Source: Flavobacteriaceae bacterium (lineage in GTDB: Bacteria > Bacteroidota > Bacteroidia > Flavobacteriales > Flavobacteriaceae). Taken from it: DNA of 41,741 nucleotides. This document shows, piece by piece, positions 25,269 to 32,986 of the stretch. Every line of letters starts with the position of its first letter. Positions within the stretch are counted from its first letter, which is position 1. The stretch spans positions 1-41,741 of the forward strand of contig QXYU01000034.1 in the NCBI GenBank assembly GCA_009886755.1, read 5' to 3'. Position numbers and translations under genes: made by a program. The notes below the pieces were generated by a model. The model did no database searches. It had not been told where the DNA came from and was given only the letters and a program-made list of their open reading frames with translations.

Positions 25269-25691
25269 ATGCTGCATAAAAACTTAACTTTTTTTTTCTT
25301 ATTAGTGTTTGCCTGTAAGCTTCATGCCCAACATCAGCTAACCGTTCAAGTACAAAACATTGAAATCCCAGAAGGCACCTTATTTCTTGGTCTTTTTGAT
25401 TCTACAGTAGACTATGATAATGATAAAAGCAAAACTGGTTTTTTTACCCAAACCCTTGTGAAGGGACCCACCGCTAATATCGTATATGAAGGGCTACCCA
25501 GTGGGTGGTACGCCATCAAAGTGTACCATGACGTAAACGATAATAAAACGCTAGATAAAAATTTTATGGGCTTTCCTAAAGAACAGTACGGTTTTTCAAA
25601 CAATGCAATGGGAACATTGGGGCCACCCTCTTTTGAGGAAAGCCAATTTGAAATCAAAGAGGACACCACCCAACTAGTGATACTCCAATAA
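25269..25691 (+). CDS. DUF2141 family exported protein
   Basis: A 140-residue secreted protein with signal peptide (MLHKNLTFFFLLVFACKLHAQ). The mature domain matches DUF2141: QLTVQVQNIEIPEGTLFLGLF, YEGLPSGWYAIKVYHDVNDNKTLDKNFMGFPKEQYGFSNNA. The DVNDNKTLDKN stretch looks like a calcium-type or metal-coordinating loop, as is usual in this family. Function is unknown; family members are periplasmic or extracellular beta-sandwich proteins. The start lies immediately behind the groEL terminator, leaving almost no room for a private promoter. It converges on the HMA-membrane gene with two bases between stops. Confidence 0.85.
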   Translation: MLHKNLTFFFLLVFACKLHAQHQLTVQVQNIEIPEGTLFLGLFDSTVDYDNDKSKTGFFTQTLVKGPTANIVYEGLPSGWYAIKVYHDVNDNKTLDKNFMGFPKEQYGFSNNAMGTLGPPSFEESQFEIKEDTTQLVILQ

Positions 25692-25693
25692 GA

Positions 25694-26383
25694 TTACCCA
25701 AAAATAAGCCCTCCAGCCATCACCAGCATTAGGCTGTTTTCGATCAGTGTGGCTTCTGTCATCGGTAGTTTCAATACGGTGCCTAAACAGGCGCATTCAA
25801 TCTGCCGCTTGTTTACTAAGCTTTGAACAACCCCTATTGTCGTAATGGATAACAAAACAACGGTAATCCAAAGGGCTGCATCCAACTGATAACGCAATAA
25901 AAAGGCCACACCCAAAAACGTTTCAATAAAAGGATATATTTTACCATAGACACGGACTTGTCGCGCCAAAGGGTCATAGTTAGCAAAAGAACTAGGAAAG
26001 CCACGGTAATCCAAAAACTTAAAAAAGCTGAAGACAATCAGAAACAAGGCCATATAATTCAGCATAAATTCATCTACAGCAAAAGGATTGGGTGTAAGAT
26101 AAACACTCCCAGCAATCACATAACTCAAAATAAGAAATAACGGATATAGTGCCTTAAGCTTAGAGGAAGGTTGATTGACCGCCTTAGTAACAATAGCGTA
26201 TTTAGCACCCAAAGCCTTCTCTAGTTCCATTTTGGATAAAATTCTTTCCGCTTCTAGGTGGGCCAATCCGCTTTCCCGATCAACCGTCACATCAGCAACA
26301 CCCTCTAGGGAGGCCAAAGAAGCGGTTACCTTTTTTTTACAATTATCACAGGTCATTCCTTCAATGATGAATTCTTGTTTCAT
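25694..26383 (-). CDS. HMA metal-binding domain fused to MauE/DoxX-like membrane domain
   Basis: A 229-residue protein combining a heavy-metal-associated domain (residues 1-70, GMTCDNC with Cys12 and Cys15) with a four-helix membrane domain (from about residue 78, LYPLFLILSYVIAGSVYL, to the end). The membrane part has a late cysteine pair ECACLGTVLKLPM, placed as in MauE/DoxX-type proteins that handle thiol redox or metal. The architecture is known in Bacteroidota and is usually annotated by the HMA domain only. It is not a P-type ATPase: no DKTGT or TGES motif. A role in metal or disulfide handling at the inner membrane is inferred. No copper or mercury genes are adjacent. Confidence 0.8.
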   Translation of the reverse strand: MKQEFIIEGMTCDNCKKKVTASLASLEGVADVTVDRESGLAHLEAERILSKMELEKALGAKYAIVTKAVNQPSSKLKALYPLFLILSYVIAGSVYLTPNPFAVDEFMLNYMALFLIVFSFFKFLDYRGFPSSFANYDPLARQVRVYGKIYPFIETFLGVAFLLRYQLDAALWITVVLLSITTIGVVQSLVNKRQIECACLGTVLKLPMTEATLIENSLMLVMAGGLIFG

Positions 26384-26443
26384 GAATACATTTATTTGTT
26401 TAAAAATATTACCATTTCGGCAGCCTCACACAGGGGTTTTTAA

Positions 26444-26451
26444 TATTTTTG
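26444..26451 (+). promoter_or_regulatory. Possible -7 element upstream of the GAF protein gene
   Basis: TATTTTTG matches TAnnTTTG exactly and sits 13 bases before the GTG start. The -33 position has only TTTC (about 26415-26418), so the promoter is tentative. It would drive the GAF protein and purH. Confidence 0.35.
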
Positions 26452-26464
26452 AAAAATTTAACGC

Positions 26465-26947
26465 GTGAGCACACATCAACGTATTTTAGCAACGGTCGAC
26501 GAACTTCTAAAAGGTCCTGCTTCTACATGGAAAAAAAGCCTTTCGGAAGTGTGCAAGCACCTACAAAAATCCATTCCCCATTTCAACTGGGTTGGATTTT
26601 ACTTTGCCAATCACGCCACTCAAACACTACACCTCAAAGCTTTTGCTGGGTTGCCCACTGACCATACAGAAATCCCTTTCGGAAAAGGAATCTGTGGTCA
26701 AGTAGCCCTGAGCAATCAAAACTTCCAGGTGCCCGACGTCCATCAACAAGACAACTACATTGCTTGTGATTTACACGTCAAATCGGAACTGGTTGTACCT
26801 CTCTTTGTGGAAGGACAAAATGTAGGACAAATCGACATTGACTCCAACCTGCTTGACCCATTCGATGAAAGTGACGAAAGACTTTTAGAAGCCGTCAACA
26901 AAAAAGTTGCTGCATATATTCCCAACAAACTATACACGCTATTATGA
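26465..26947 (+). CDS. GAF-domain protein, free methionine-(R)-sulfoxide reductase (fRMsr)-like
   Basis: A 160-residue single GAF domain of the YebR/fRMsr kind, which reduces free methionine-R-sulfoxide. Conserved segments are FNWVGFYF, IPFGKGICGQVA, QVPDVHQQDNYIACD, SELVVPLF and GQIDIDSN. The enzyme normally uses three cysteines; here Cys77 and Cys101 keep the family spacing of 24, but the first one, ten residues before Cys77, is His67. Activity through the remaining Cys pair is possible. It starts with GTG at 26465 (no suitable ATG nearby) and overlaps purH by four bases (ATGA). Confidence 0.82.
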   Translation: MSTHQRILATVDELLKGPASTWKKSLSEVCKHLQKSIPHFNWVGFYFANHATQTLHLKAFAGLPTDHTEIPFGKGICGQVALSNQNFQVPDVHQQDNYIACDLHVKSELVVPLFVEGQNVGQIDIDSNLLDPFDESDERLLEAVNKKVAAYIPNKLYTLL

Positions 26948-28467
26948 AGGATCTCAAAATCAAAGCTGCCCTCATTTCTGTTTTTGACAAAACAGGACTA
27001 GAACCCATCATCAAAACGCTCCATGCGCAAGAGGTAAAGCTCTACTCGACTGGTGGGACACAAAAATTCATCGAAGACTTAGGAATTCCTGTGGTTGCTG
27101 TGGAAGACCTGACTGGCTATCCGTCAATTTTGGGAGGGCGTGTCAAAACCCTTCACCCCAAAGTATTTGGTGGCATCCTAAACCGCCAAGGCAACACCTC
27201 AGATGAAAAGGAGATTGCAGCTTTTGAAATTCCACAAATTGACCTTGTCATTGTGGACTTATATCCCTTTGAGGAAACGGTTGCTTCCAGTGCCTCTGAA
27301 GATGAGATCATTGAAAAAATTGACATCGGTGGCATTGCTTTGATTCGTGCGGCGGCTAAAAACTTTAAGGATGTGCTCTGTGTGTCCAATAAAAAATATT
27401 ATGAAGAGCTTGTCAATTTGCTTCAAGAGAAAAAAGGAATTTTAGACCTCGCTGACCGCAAGGGTTTTGCCGCCAAGGCCTTCTCAGATTCTTCACATTA
27501 TGACAGTGCGATTTACAATTATTTTGCCCAAGACGATGCGATTCTGAAAATTAGCAGTCATCAAGCCAAAAGTCTTCGCTACGGTGAAAACCCTCACCAA
27601 AAGGGGCAATTCTTTGGTCCGCTGGAGGACATTCTCGAACAAATTCACGGTAAAGAAGTGTCTTATAATAATCTTCTCGATATTGATGCTGCGGTTCAAT
27701 TAATGCTTGAGTTTTGTGACGATGCACCCACATTTGCGATTCTCAAACACAATAATGCCTGTGGGTTGGCTACGCGCACTTCACTCAAAGAGGCCTATAT
27801 GGACGCATTGGCTGGGGATCCTACCTCTGCCTTTGGTGGTGTTTTGATTTCCAATAGAGCCATCGATATGGCTACCGCTGAAGAAATCCATAAGCTGTTT
27901 TGTGAAGTAGTTATTGCTCCTGCTTTTGACCCAGCTGCTAAAGAAATTTTGGCGCAAAAGAAAAATAGAATCCTTCTTATTCAAAAGAGCCGTGAAGTGG
28001 CAAACCATTCGGTACGAACCTGTCTGAATGGCTATCTAGTCCAAGAAAAAGATACACACACCGATTCGGAATCGGATTTGAAAACAGCCACGACGCTTGC
28101 ACCTTCTTCTGAGGAAGTAGCCGATTTGTTGTTTGCTGCAAAAATTTGCAAGCATACCAAATCCAATACCATCGTTTTGGCCAAAAACAAACAACTACTC
28201 GCTTCAGGAACTGGACAGACTTCTCGCGTTGATGCATTGGAACAAGCCATCGAAAAAGCGAATAAGTTTACGTTTGATTTGCAAGGAGCTGTCATGGCAA
28301 GTGATGCCTTTTTCCCCTTCCCCGATTGTGTGTCCATTGCACACCAAGCTGGGATTGAATCTGTGATTCAACCTGGAGGATCCATCAAAGACCAAGATTC
28401 TATTGACTACTGCAACGAAAATCAAGTGAAAATGGTTCTAACTGGCATACGACATTTTAAACATTAA
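26944..28467 (+). CDS. purH: Bifunctional AICAR formyltransferase / IMP cyclohydrolase PurH
   Basis: A 507-residue enzyme that performs the last two steps of de novo purine synthesis (AICAR to FAICAR to IMP). The N-terminal cyclohydrolase domain shows ALISVFDKTGLEPI, STGGTQKFIED and GGRVKTLHPKVFGGIL (about residues 8-80); the formyltransferase part has SLRYGENPHQKGQFFG, the catalytic KHNNACGLA, and the end FPFPDCVSIAHQAG, IQPGGSIKDQDSID and MVLTGIRHFKH. Full-length. It sits between the GAF protein and mreB, 32 bases before mreB, a placement common in Flavobacteriia, so it may provide part of the transcription of the rod cluster. Confidence 0.97.
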   Translation: MKDLKIKAALISVFDKTGLEPIIKTLHAQEVKLYSTGGTQKFIEDLGIPVVAVEDLTGYPSILGGRVKTLHPKVFGGILNRQGNTSDEKEIAAFEIPQIDLVIVDLYPFEETVASSASEDEIIEKIDIGGIALIRAAAKNFKDVLCVSNKKYYEELVNLLQEKKGILDLADRKGFAAKAFSDSSHYDSAIYNYFAQDDAILKISSHQAKSLRYGENPHQKGQFFGPLEDILEQIHGKEVSYNNLLDIDAAVQLMLEFCDDAPTFAILKHNNACGLATRTSLKEAYMDALAGDPTSAFGGVLISNRAIDMATAEEIHKLFCEVVIAPAFDPAAKEILAQKKNRILLIQKSREVANHSVRTCLNGYLVQEKDTHTDSESDLKTATTLAPSSEEVADLLFAAKICKHTKSNTIVLAKNKQLLASGTGQTSRVDALEQAIEKANKFTFDLQGAVMASDAFFPFPDCVSIAHQAGIESVIQPGGSIKDQDSIDYCNENQVKMVLTGIRHFKH

Positions 28468-28499
28468 TTTCTAACTTTACGGAATAACGATTTGACTTT

Positions 28500-29519
28500 A
28501 TGGGGATCTTCACAGAAGAAATAGCCATCGATTTGGGTACTGCCAACACTTTGATCATTCACAATGATAAAGTTGTTGTTAACAGTCCTTCCATCGTTGC
28601 CATTGACAGAACAACAAAGAAGATTATTGCTATTGGTGATGAGGCAAGCATGATGCAGGGTAAGACCCACGAAAACATCAAAACAGTGCGGCCTTTGAAA
28701 GACGGTGTGATTGCCGATTTCAACGCCTCAGAGCAAATGATCAACATGTTGATCAAGAGTATTCCCTCTTTAAAAAAGAAATTTTTCACCCCTTCATTGC
28801 GGATGGTCATCTGTATTCCCTCTGGGATTACGGAAGTAGAGATGCGAGCCGTAAAAGAATCTGCAGAGCGAGTGAATGGAAAAGAAGTCTACCTTATTCA
28901 TGAACCGATGGCCGCAGCGATAGGAATTGGAGTGGACATCATGCAGCCCAAAGGAAACATGGTTGTTGATATCGGAGGTGGAACTACAGAAATCGCCGTT
29001 ATCGCTCTTTCGGGTATTGTTTGTGACAAATCTGTAAAGATTGCAGGAGATGTATTTAGCAATGATATTGTTAATTATATGCGTAGTAAGCACAACTTAT
29101 ATGTGGGGGAAAGAACGGCTGAAAAGATTAAAATTATAGTGGGTGCTGTCATTGAAGACCTTGAAAATCCACCCGAAGAAATGTCTGTACAAGGACGTGA
29201 CTTACTCACCGGAAAACCTAAACAAGCCATGATTTCCTACACAGAAGTTGCCAAAGCCTTGGACAAATCGATCATCCGAATTGAAGAAGCGATCATGGAA
29301 GCCCTATCGCAGACACCTCCAGAATTGGCAGCTGATATCTATAACACAGGAATCTATTTGGCTGGCGGCGGCGCTTTGCTTCGCGGTCTTGATAAGCGTT
29401 TGTCTCGCAAAACAGACTTACCCGTTTACATCGCCGAGGATCCACTTCAAGCGGTAGTTCGCGGAACGGGAATTGCACTTAAAAATATTGAGCGCTACAA
29501 AACCGTCTTGATAAAATAA
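28500..29519 (+). CDS. mreB: Rod shape-determining actin homologue MreB
   Basis: A 339-residue bacterial actin that organises lateral wall synthesis as membrane-bound filaments. Actin-fold ATP motifs are present: phosphate 1 IDLGTANTLI, phosphate 2 MVVDIGGGTTEIAVIAL, and the adenosine motif YLAGGGALLRGLDKRL, together with VKESAERVNGKEVYLIHEPMAAAIG. Normal length. First gene of mreB-mreC-mreD-mrdA-rodA, the elongasome set. No strong private promoter is visible in the 32 bases after purH. Confidence 0.97.
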   Translation: MGIFTEEIAIDLGTANTLIIHNDKVVVNSPSIVAIDRTTKKIIAIGDEASMMQGKTHENIKTVRPLKDGVIADFNASEQMINMLIKSIPSLKKKFFTPSLRMVICIPSGITEVEMRAVKESAERVNGKEVYLIHEPMAAAIGIGVDIMQPKGNMVVDIGGGTTEIAVIALSGIVCDKSVKIAGDVFSNDIVNYMRSKHNLYVGERTAEKIKIIVGAVIEDLENPPEEMSVQGRDLLTGKPKQAMISYTEVAKALDKSIIRIEEAIMEALSQTPPELAADIYNTGIYLAGGGALLRGLDKRLSRKTDLPVYIAEDPLQAVVRGTGIALKNIERYKTVLIK

Positions 29520-29525
29520 AAATGC

Positions 29526-30332
29526 ATGCAGCAGATAATCAACGCGATTTTAAAAAATCGAAACTTTTTCATTTATCTCCTGCTCCTTATTTTTTCCTTG
29601 CTTTTTCTTCAAAAAAAAAGTCCCTACCATCAAAGCACCATCCGTAACATCAGCCTGACTCTATCGGGAAACCTACTGGATTTTAGAAATAGTTATCAAA
29701 GTTATTTCCAATTACGAGAAGTCAACAAACAGTTGATGCGACAAAATCAACAGCTACAATCGCTCTTGATTCAAGGTTCCCAAACAGCACCCAATGACAG
29801 CACCTCTGGCCCGACGAAGCCAGATATAGAGCTTATTTCGGCTAGAATTGTGCAAAATAGCATTGATGGGGTTCGGAATTTTATGATTGTCGATAAAGGA
29901 GTGGAAAATAACGTCACTACAGAAATGGGAGTCATTAGTGATGATGGTATTGTGGGAGTGATTGATCAGACAAACCAACGCTATGCCAGTGTAGTCTCCC
30001 TTCTGCACCGCGACTTAAAGATCAATGCTAAACTGAAAAACAACAATGCCTTTGGATCCCTCTATTGGATGGGTATTCAACCGAATAAAATGGTTTTATC
30101 AGACATCCCAACCATCAATCCCATAAGCATTGGCGATACGGTGGTCACCGGTGGAATGTCTGCTTATTTCCCCAAAGACCTTCCCATTGGAAAAGTGAGC
30201 AAATACACTATTTTGCCCTCCAAACGCTATTATGAAATTGAAGTGATTCTATTCACAAATTTTTCAGCACTTGACCACGTATATATCGTTCGGAATTTTG
30301 ACAAACCCCTTCTGGATCAACTCAAAAAGTAA
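29526..30332 (+). CDS. mreC: Rod shape-determining protein MreC
   Basis: A 268-residue bitopic inner-membrane protein: short cytosolic start, one membrane helix (about residues 13-29, FFIYLLLLIFSLLFLQ), a coiled coil (about 55-80, YFQLREVNKQLMRQNQQLQ) and a periplasmic beta domain with SARIVQNSIDGVRNFMIVDKGVENNV, MGVISDDGIVGVI and SDIPTINPISIGDTVVTGG. It links MreB to PBP2 and MreD and stimulates elongasome activity. Six bases downstream of mreB. Confidence 0.94.
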   Translation: MQQIINAILKNRNFFIYLLLLIFSLLFLQKKSPYHQSTIRNISLTLSGNLLDFRNSYQSYFQLREVNKQLMRQNQQLQSLLIQGSQTAPNDSTSGPTKPDIELISARIVQNSIDGVRNFMIVDKGVENNVTTEMGVISDDGIVGVIDQTNQRYASVVSLLHRDLKINAKLKNNNAFGSLYWMGIQPNKMVLSDIPTINPISIGDTVVTGGMSAYFPKDLPIGKVSKYTILPSKRYYEIEVILFTNFSALDHVYIVRNFDKPLLDQLKK

Positions 30333-30337
30333 AAGAA

Positions 30338-30838
30338 ATGCTACAAGAAAACATTCGTTCGGGTATTTCATTTGTAGTTCTAATTCTACTTCAGTTTTTG
30401 CTTTTTAGCAATATCAATCTCATGGGAATGATCAATCCTTTTGTGTATCTGTTGTTTGTCATTCGCTTCCGACTGGATGCCAACCAATCCCTGTTTATCG
30501 TACTTTGTTTTTTCCTGGGGTTATTTATAGACCTTATCTTAGGGACTGCTGGTGCGCATACCATTGCAACGCTAACCATCGGATTTCTTCGTCCCTTGAT
30601 CGTAGGTTTTAGCTTTGGAGTAAACGCGGATATCCCCTATGCCATGGTCAAAGGAACCCGAATCGCAAACCAGCTCACCTATTTGGGGCTAATCATAAGC
30701 CTTCATTCGATACTGTACTACACCATTCAATACTTTGATTGGAGTGCTTTTTTATCCATTATTAAAAACGCCTTATTCAGTACAATTTTTACCTTTATAT
30801 TAATTTGGCTGATACTGGGATTTTATAAACCAAAATAA
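30338..30838 (+). CDS. mreD: Rod shape-determining protein MreD
   Basis: A 166-residue integral membrane protein with about five hydrophobic helices. Assigned from its position between mreC and mrdA, its length and its family features (FSNINLMGMINPFVYLLFVIRF, LGLFIDLILGTAGAHTIATL). It is part of the elongasome in the inner membrane. Its TAA stop shares a base with the ATG of mrdA (TAATG), suggesting translational coupling. Confidence 0.9.
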   Translation: MLQENIRSGISFVVLILLQFLLFSNINLMGMINPFVYLLFVIRFRLDANQSLFIVLCFFLGLFIDLILGTAGAHTIATLTIGFLRPLIVGFSFGVNADIPYAMVKGTRIANQLTYLGLIISLHSILYYTIQYFDWSAFLSIIKNALFSTIFTFILIWLILGFYKPK

Positions 30839-32700
30839 TGAATCGGAGTCTTCTTCTTCCTGTATGTACTCTAACCGTTGCTCTGTTTTTTGGAGGAAAA
30901 CTCACACAGCTCCAACTCATCGATAATTTTTACTCCTCGCTTTCTCAAAACAATGCACTCATTGAACGCGCTGTATATCCCGAACGTGGCTTCATATATG
31001 ACCGTAATGGAGCGTTATTGGTCGCTAACAAACCGTCATATGATTTGATGGTGATTCCCGAAAACGTCAAAGCCTTTGACACCCTCGAACTCACCACACT
31101 GATTGATTTGAGACGAGAAGTGTTTCAAGATCGTTTAAACAAAGCCCGTCGCTATTCAAAAAAGTTGCCCTCCACTGTTGTCAGTCAGCTTTCCGAGGAA
31201 GCTCATGCCGTGTTACAGGAAAAAATATGGAAATACGAAGGTTTTTATCTTCAGAAAAAAACCATCCGAGACTACCGAAAATCTATCGCATCAAATGTTT
31301 TGGGCTATGTAAGTGAGGTAAATAATACAGACCTCAAAAAAGATTCCTACTATCGCAAAGGAGAACTTATTGGGCGTCAAGGCATTGAGAAGTATTATGA
31401 AAAATATCTCCGGGGTATCAAAGGGAAAGAGTTTTTACAAAAAGACAAATTCAATCGTGTGATTGGTGCCTATGAAGGAGGGAGTTTTGACAGTCCGCCC
31501 ATTCAAGCGCGAGACATCACCTTGACACTAGACCAAACCCTTCAGGAATATGGTGAGCGCCTTTTGCAAAATAAAAGAGGCGGTATTGTTGCCATTGAAC
31601 CTGCTACTGGAGAGATTCTGGCATTGGTTAGTGCGCCAAGTTATGATCCTGCCATCTTGGTCGGTCGACAACGTTCCGAAAACTACCGAAAATTATCACT
31701 CGACACCCTTGCCAAGCCTCTGTATGATCGTGGATTGCAAGCTCAATACGCCCCCGGATCGCCCTTTAAAGTACTAAATGCCCTGATCGCGTTACAAGAA
31801 AAAGTGGTGGAACCCAAAACCGAGTTTACCTGCAACCAAGGGCATTTTTATGCTCGAGGAGCCTTTATGCAATGTCACTGTCCATTACAGACCAAGAACG
31901 ACCTCACCCGCGCTATCTATAAATCATGCAATTCCTACTTTGCCAAAACATATAAAGGAATCATCAATGCCTATGGCACTCCAGAAGAAGGTATTGACCG
32001 CTGGAAAAAACATTTGCAGAGTTTCGGCTTGGGCAATTATTTAGGATATGATCTTTCTGTAGGTCAACCTGGCTATATCCCCGACTCCGACTATTACAAC
32101 AGAGCCTATGGAAAAGGAGGTTGGAAAGCCCCGACAATTATTTCCAATGCCATTGGGCAAGGTGAAATCCTAACAACACCCATTCAGATGGCAAATTTTG
32201 CTGCTGCCATTGCCAATCGAGGGCACTATGTCAAACCTCATTTTATGAAATCAATCTCTGAAAAATCTGAATTGGGCGTCTTTGAGAAAAAACAAACCAC
32301 GATTGATTCTACTCATTTTGAAACCGTCGTTGATGGCATGCACAAAGTAGTTGAATACGGAACCGCAAGGATCGCCCGAATCAAGGGCATCGAAGTGTGC
32401 GGCAAAACGGGTACCGTAGAAAATTTTATTTCATTAAATGGGCAAAAAACACAGCTTACAGATCATTCTATGTTCATCGCTTTTGCTCCAAAGGAAAATC
32501 CCCAAATTGCCTTAGCTGTCTTTGTTGAGAATGGATATTGGGGGGCACGATGGGCTGCACCTATTGCCAGTTTGATGATTGAAAAATACCTCAAAAAAGA
32601 AGTTAAAAGAAAATGGCTCGAAAACCGTATTCTAAATGGCAGTCTACTAACAGAATACGAAAAACCCTATTCCGGAAAGCCTTTTAAAATCAATCAATAA
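30838..32700 (+). CDS. mrdA: Penicillin-binding protein 2 (elongasome transpeptidase)
   Basis: A 620-residue class B PBP that cross-links peptidoglycan during elongation together with RodA. One N-terminal membrane helix, then the pedestal domain with ERGFIYDRNGALLVANKPSYDL, and the transpeptidase with the nucleophile Ser308 and Lys311 in YAPGSPFK, the Ser-Xaa-Asn motif Ser363-Cys-Asn365 (YKSCNSYF) and the KTG box CGKTGTVEN near residue 523. A pair of cysteines (FMQCHCPL) precedes the SxN motif, as in other Bacteroidota PBP2. Starts on the mreD stop codon. The 163 bases after it carry no gene before the antitoxin-like stub. Confidence 0.95.
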   Translation: MNRSLLLPVCTLTVALFFGGKLTQLQLIDNFYSSLSQNNALIERAVYPERGFIYDRNGALLVANKPSYDLMVIPENVKAFDTLELTTLIDLRREVFQDRLNKARRYSKKLPSTVVSQLSEEAHAVLQEKIWKYEGFYLQKKTIRDYRKSIASNVLGYVSEVNNTDLKKDSYYRKGELIGRQGIEKYYEKYLRGIKGKEFLQKDKFNRVIGAYEGGSFDSPPIQARDITLTLDQTLQEYGERLLQNKRGGIVAIEPATGEILALVSAPSYDPAILVGRQRSENYRKLSLDTLAKPLYDRGLQAQYAPGSPFKVLNALIALQEKVVEPKTEFTCNQGHFYARGAFMQCHCPLQTKNDLTRAIYKSCNSYFAKTYKGIINAYGTPEEGIDRWKKHLQSFGLGNYLGYDLSVGQPGYIPDSDYYNRAYGKGGWKAPTIISNAIGQGEILTTPIQMANFAAAIANRGHYVKPHFMKSISEKSELGVFEKKQTTIDSTHFETVVDGMHKVVEYGTARIARIKGIEVCGKTGTVENFISLNGQKTQLTDHSMFIAFAPKENPQIALAVFVENGYWGARWAAPIASLMIEKYLKKEVKRKWLENRILNGSLLTEYEKPYSGKPFKINQ

Positions 32701-32851
32701 GGTTTTCGGTAATGTTCTAGAGTCTTTTTTATTTATCACACGAAGCATAGGCTTTTCAAAATCTCCAAAATAAAATCACATCACTTGCGGGTCATCTTTA
32801 TGATCTTTTTAACTTCCATTCAACAAATCAATTATCAGAAGTACTTTACTA

Positions 32852-32859
32852 TATCTTTG
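32852..32859 (+). promoter_or_regulatory. -7 element in front of antitoxin stub / rodA
   Basis: TATCTTTG is an exact TAnnTTTG match and is followed by GCA, a common flavobacterial context. It ends five bases before the ATG at 32864, so transcription starting the usual few bases downstream would give an almost or fully leaderless message. No clear TTTG -33 element is found 17-23 bases upstream. It may now supply rodA transcription. Confidence 0.45.
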
Positions 32860-32863
32860 CATT

Positions 32864-32986
32864 ATGGAAACAGAGAATCATACTGAATTTTGTTCCAATC
32901 TAAAGCATTGGCTTGTCAAAATAATTGACAATGTAAGCGACATCATTATCAAACGTAAAACCGGTAAAGACCTCGTCATCAACTAA
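32864..32986 (+). pseudogene. Truncated YefM/Phd-family antitoxin (N-terminal half)
   Basis: A 40-codon frame in the mrdA-rodA gap. The text NHTEFCSNLKHWL, then a linker, VSDIIIKRKTGKDLVI follows the N-terminal DNA-binding half of YefM/Phd antitoxins (pattern YTEFRxNLKxWLDKV...DxIIIxRKNGKDLVI). In intact proteins the strand DLVI is followed by SLDEYN and a helical toxin-neutralising tail to about 60-90 residues; here a TAA comes directly after DLVIN. The stop shares its last A with the ATG of rodA (TAATG). No toxin gene (YoeB, RelE, Txe) is present. It could be a relic, or a retained short DNA-binding or leader peptide coupled to rodA translation. The family call rests on my reading of a short peptide. 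Confidence 0.6.

Noticed and set aside
32701-32863. Terminator or second toxin-antitoxin piece between mrdA and the antitoxin stub
   Set aside because: No stable hairpin with a T-tract and no toxin-like reading frame could be found on either strand.
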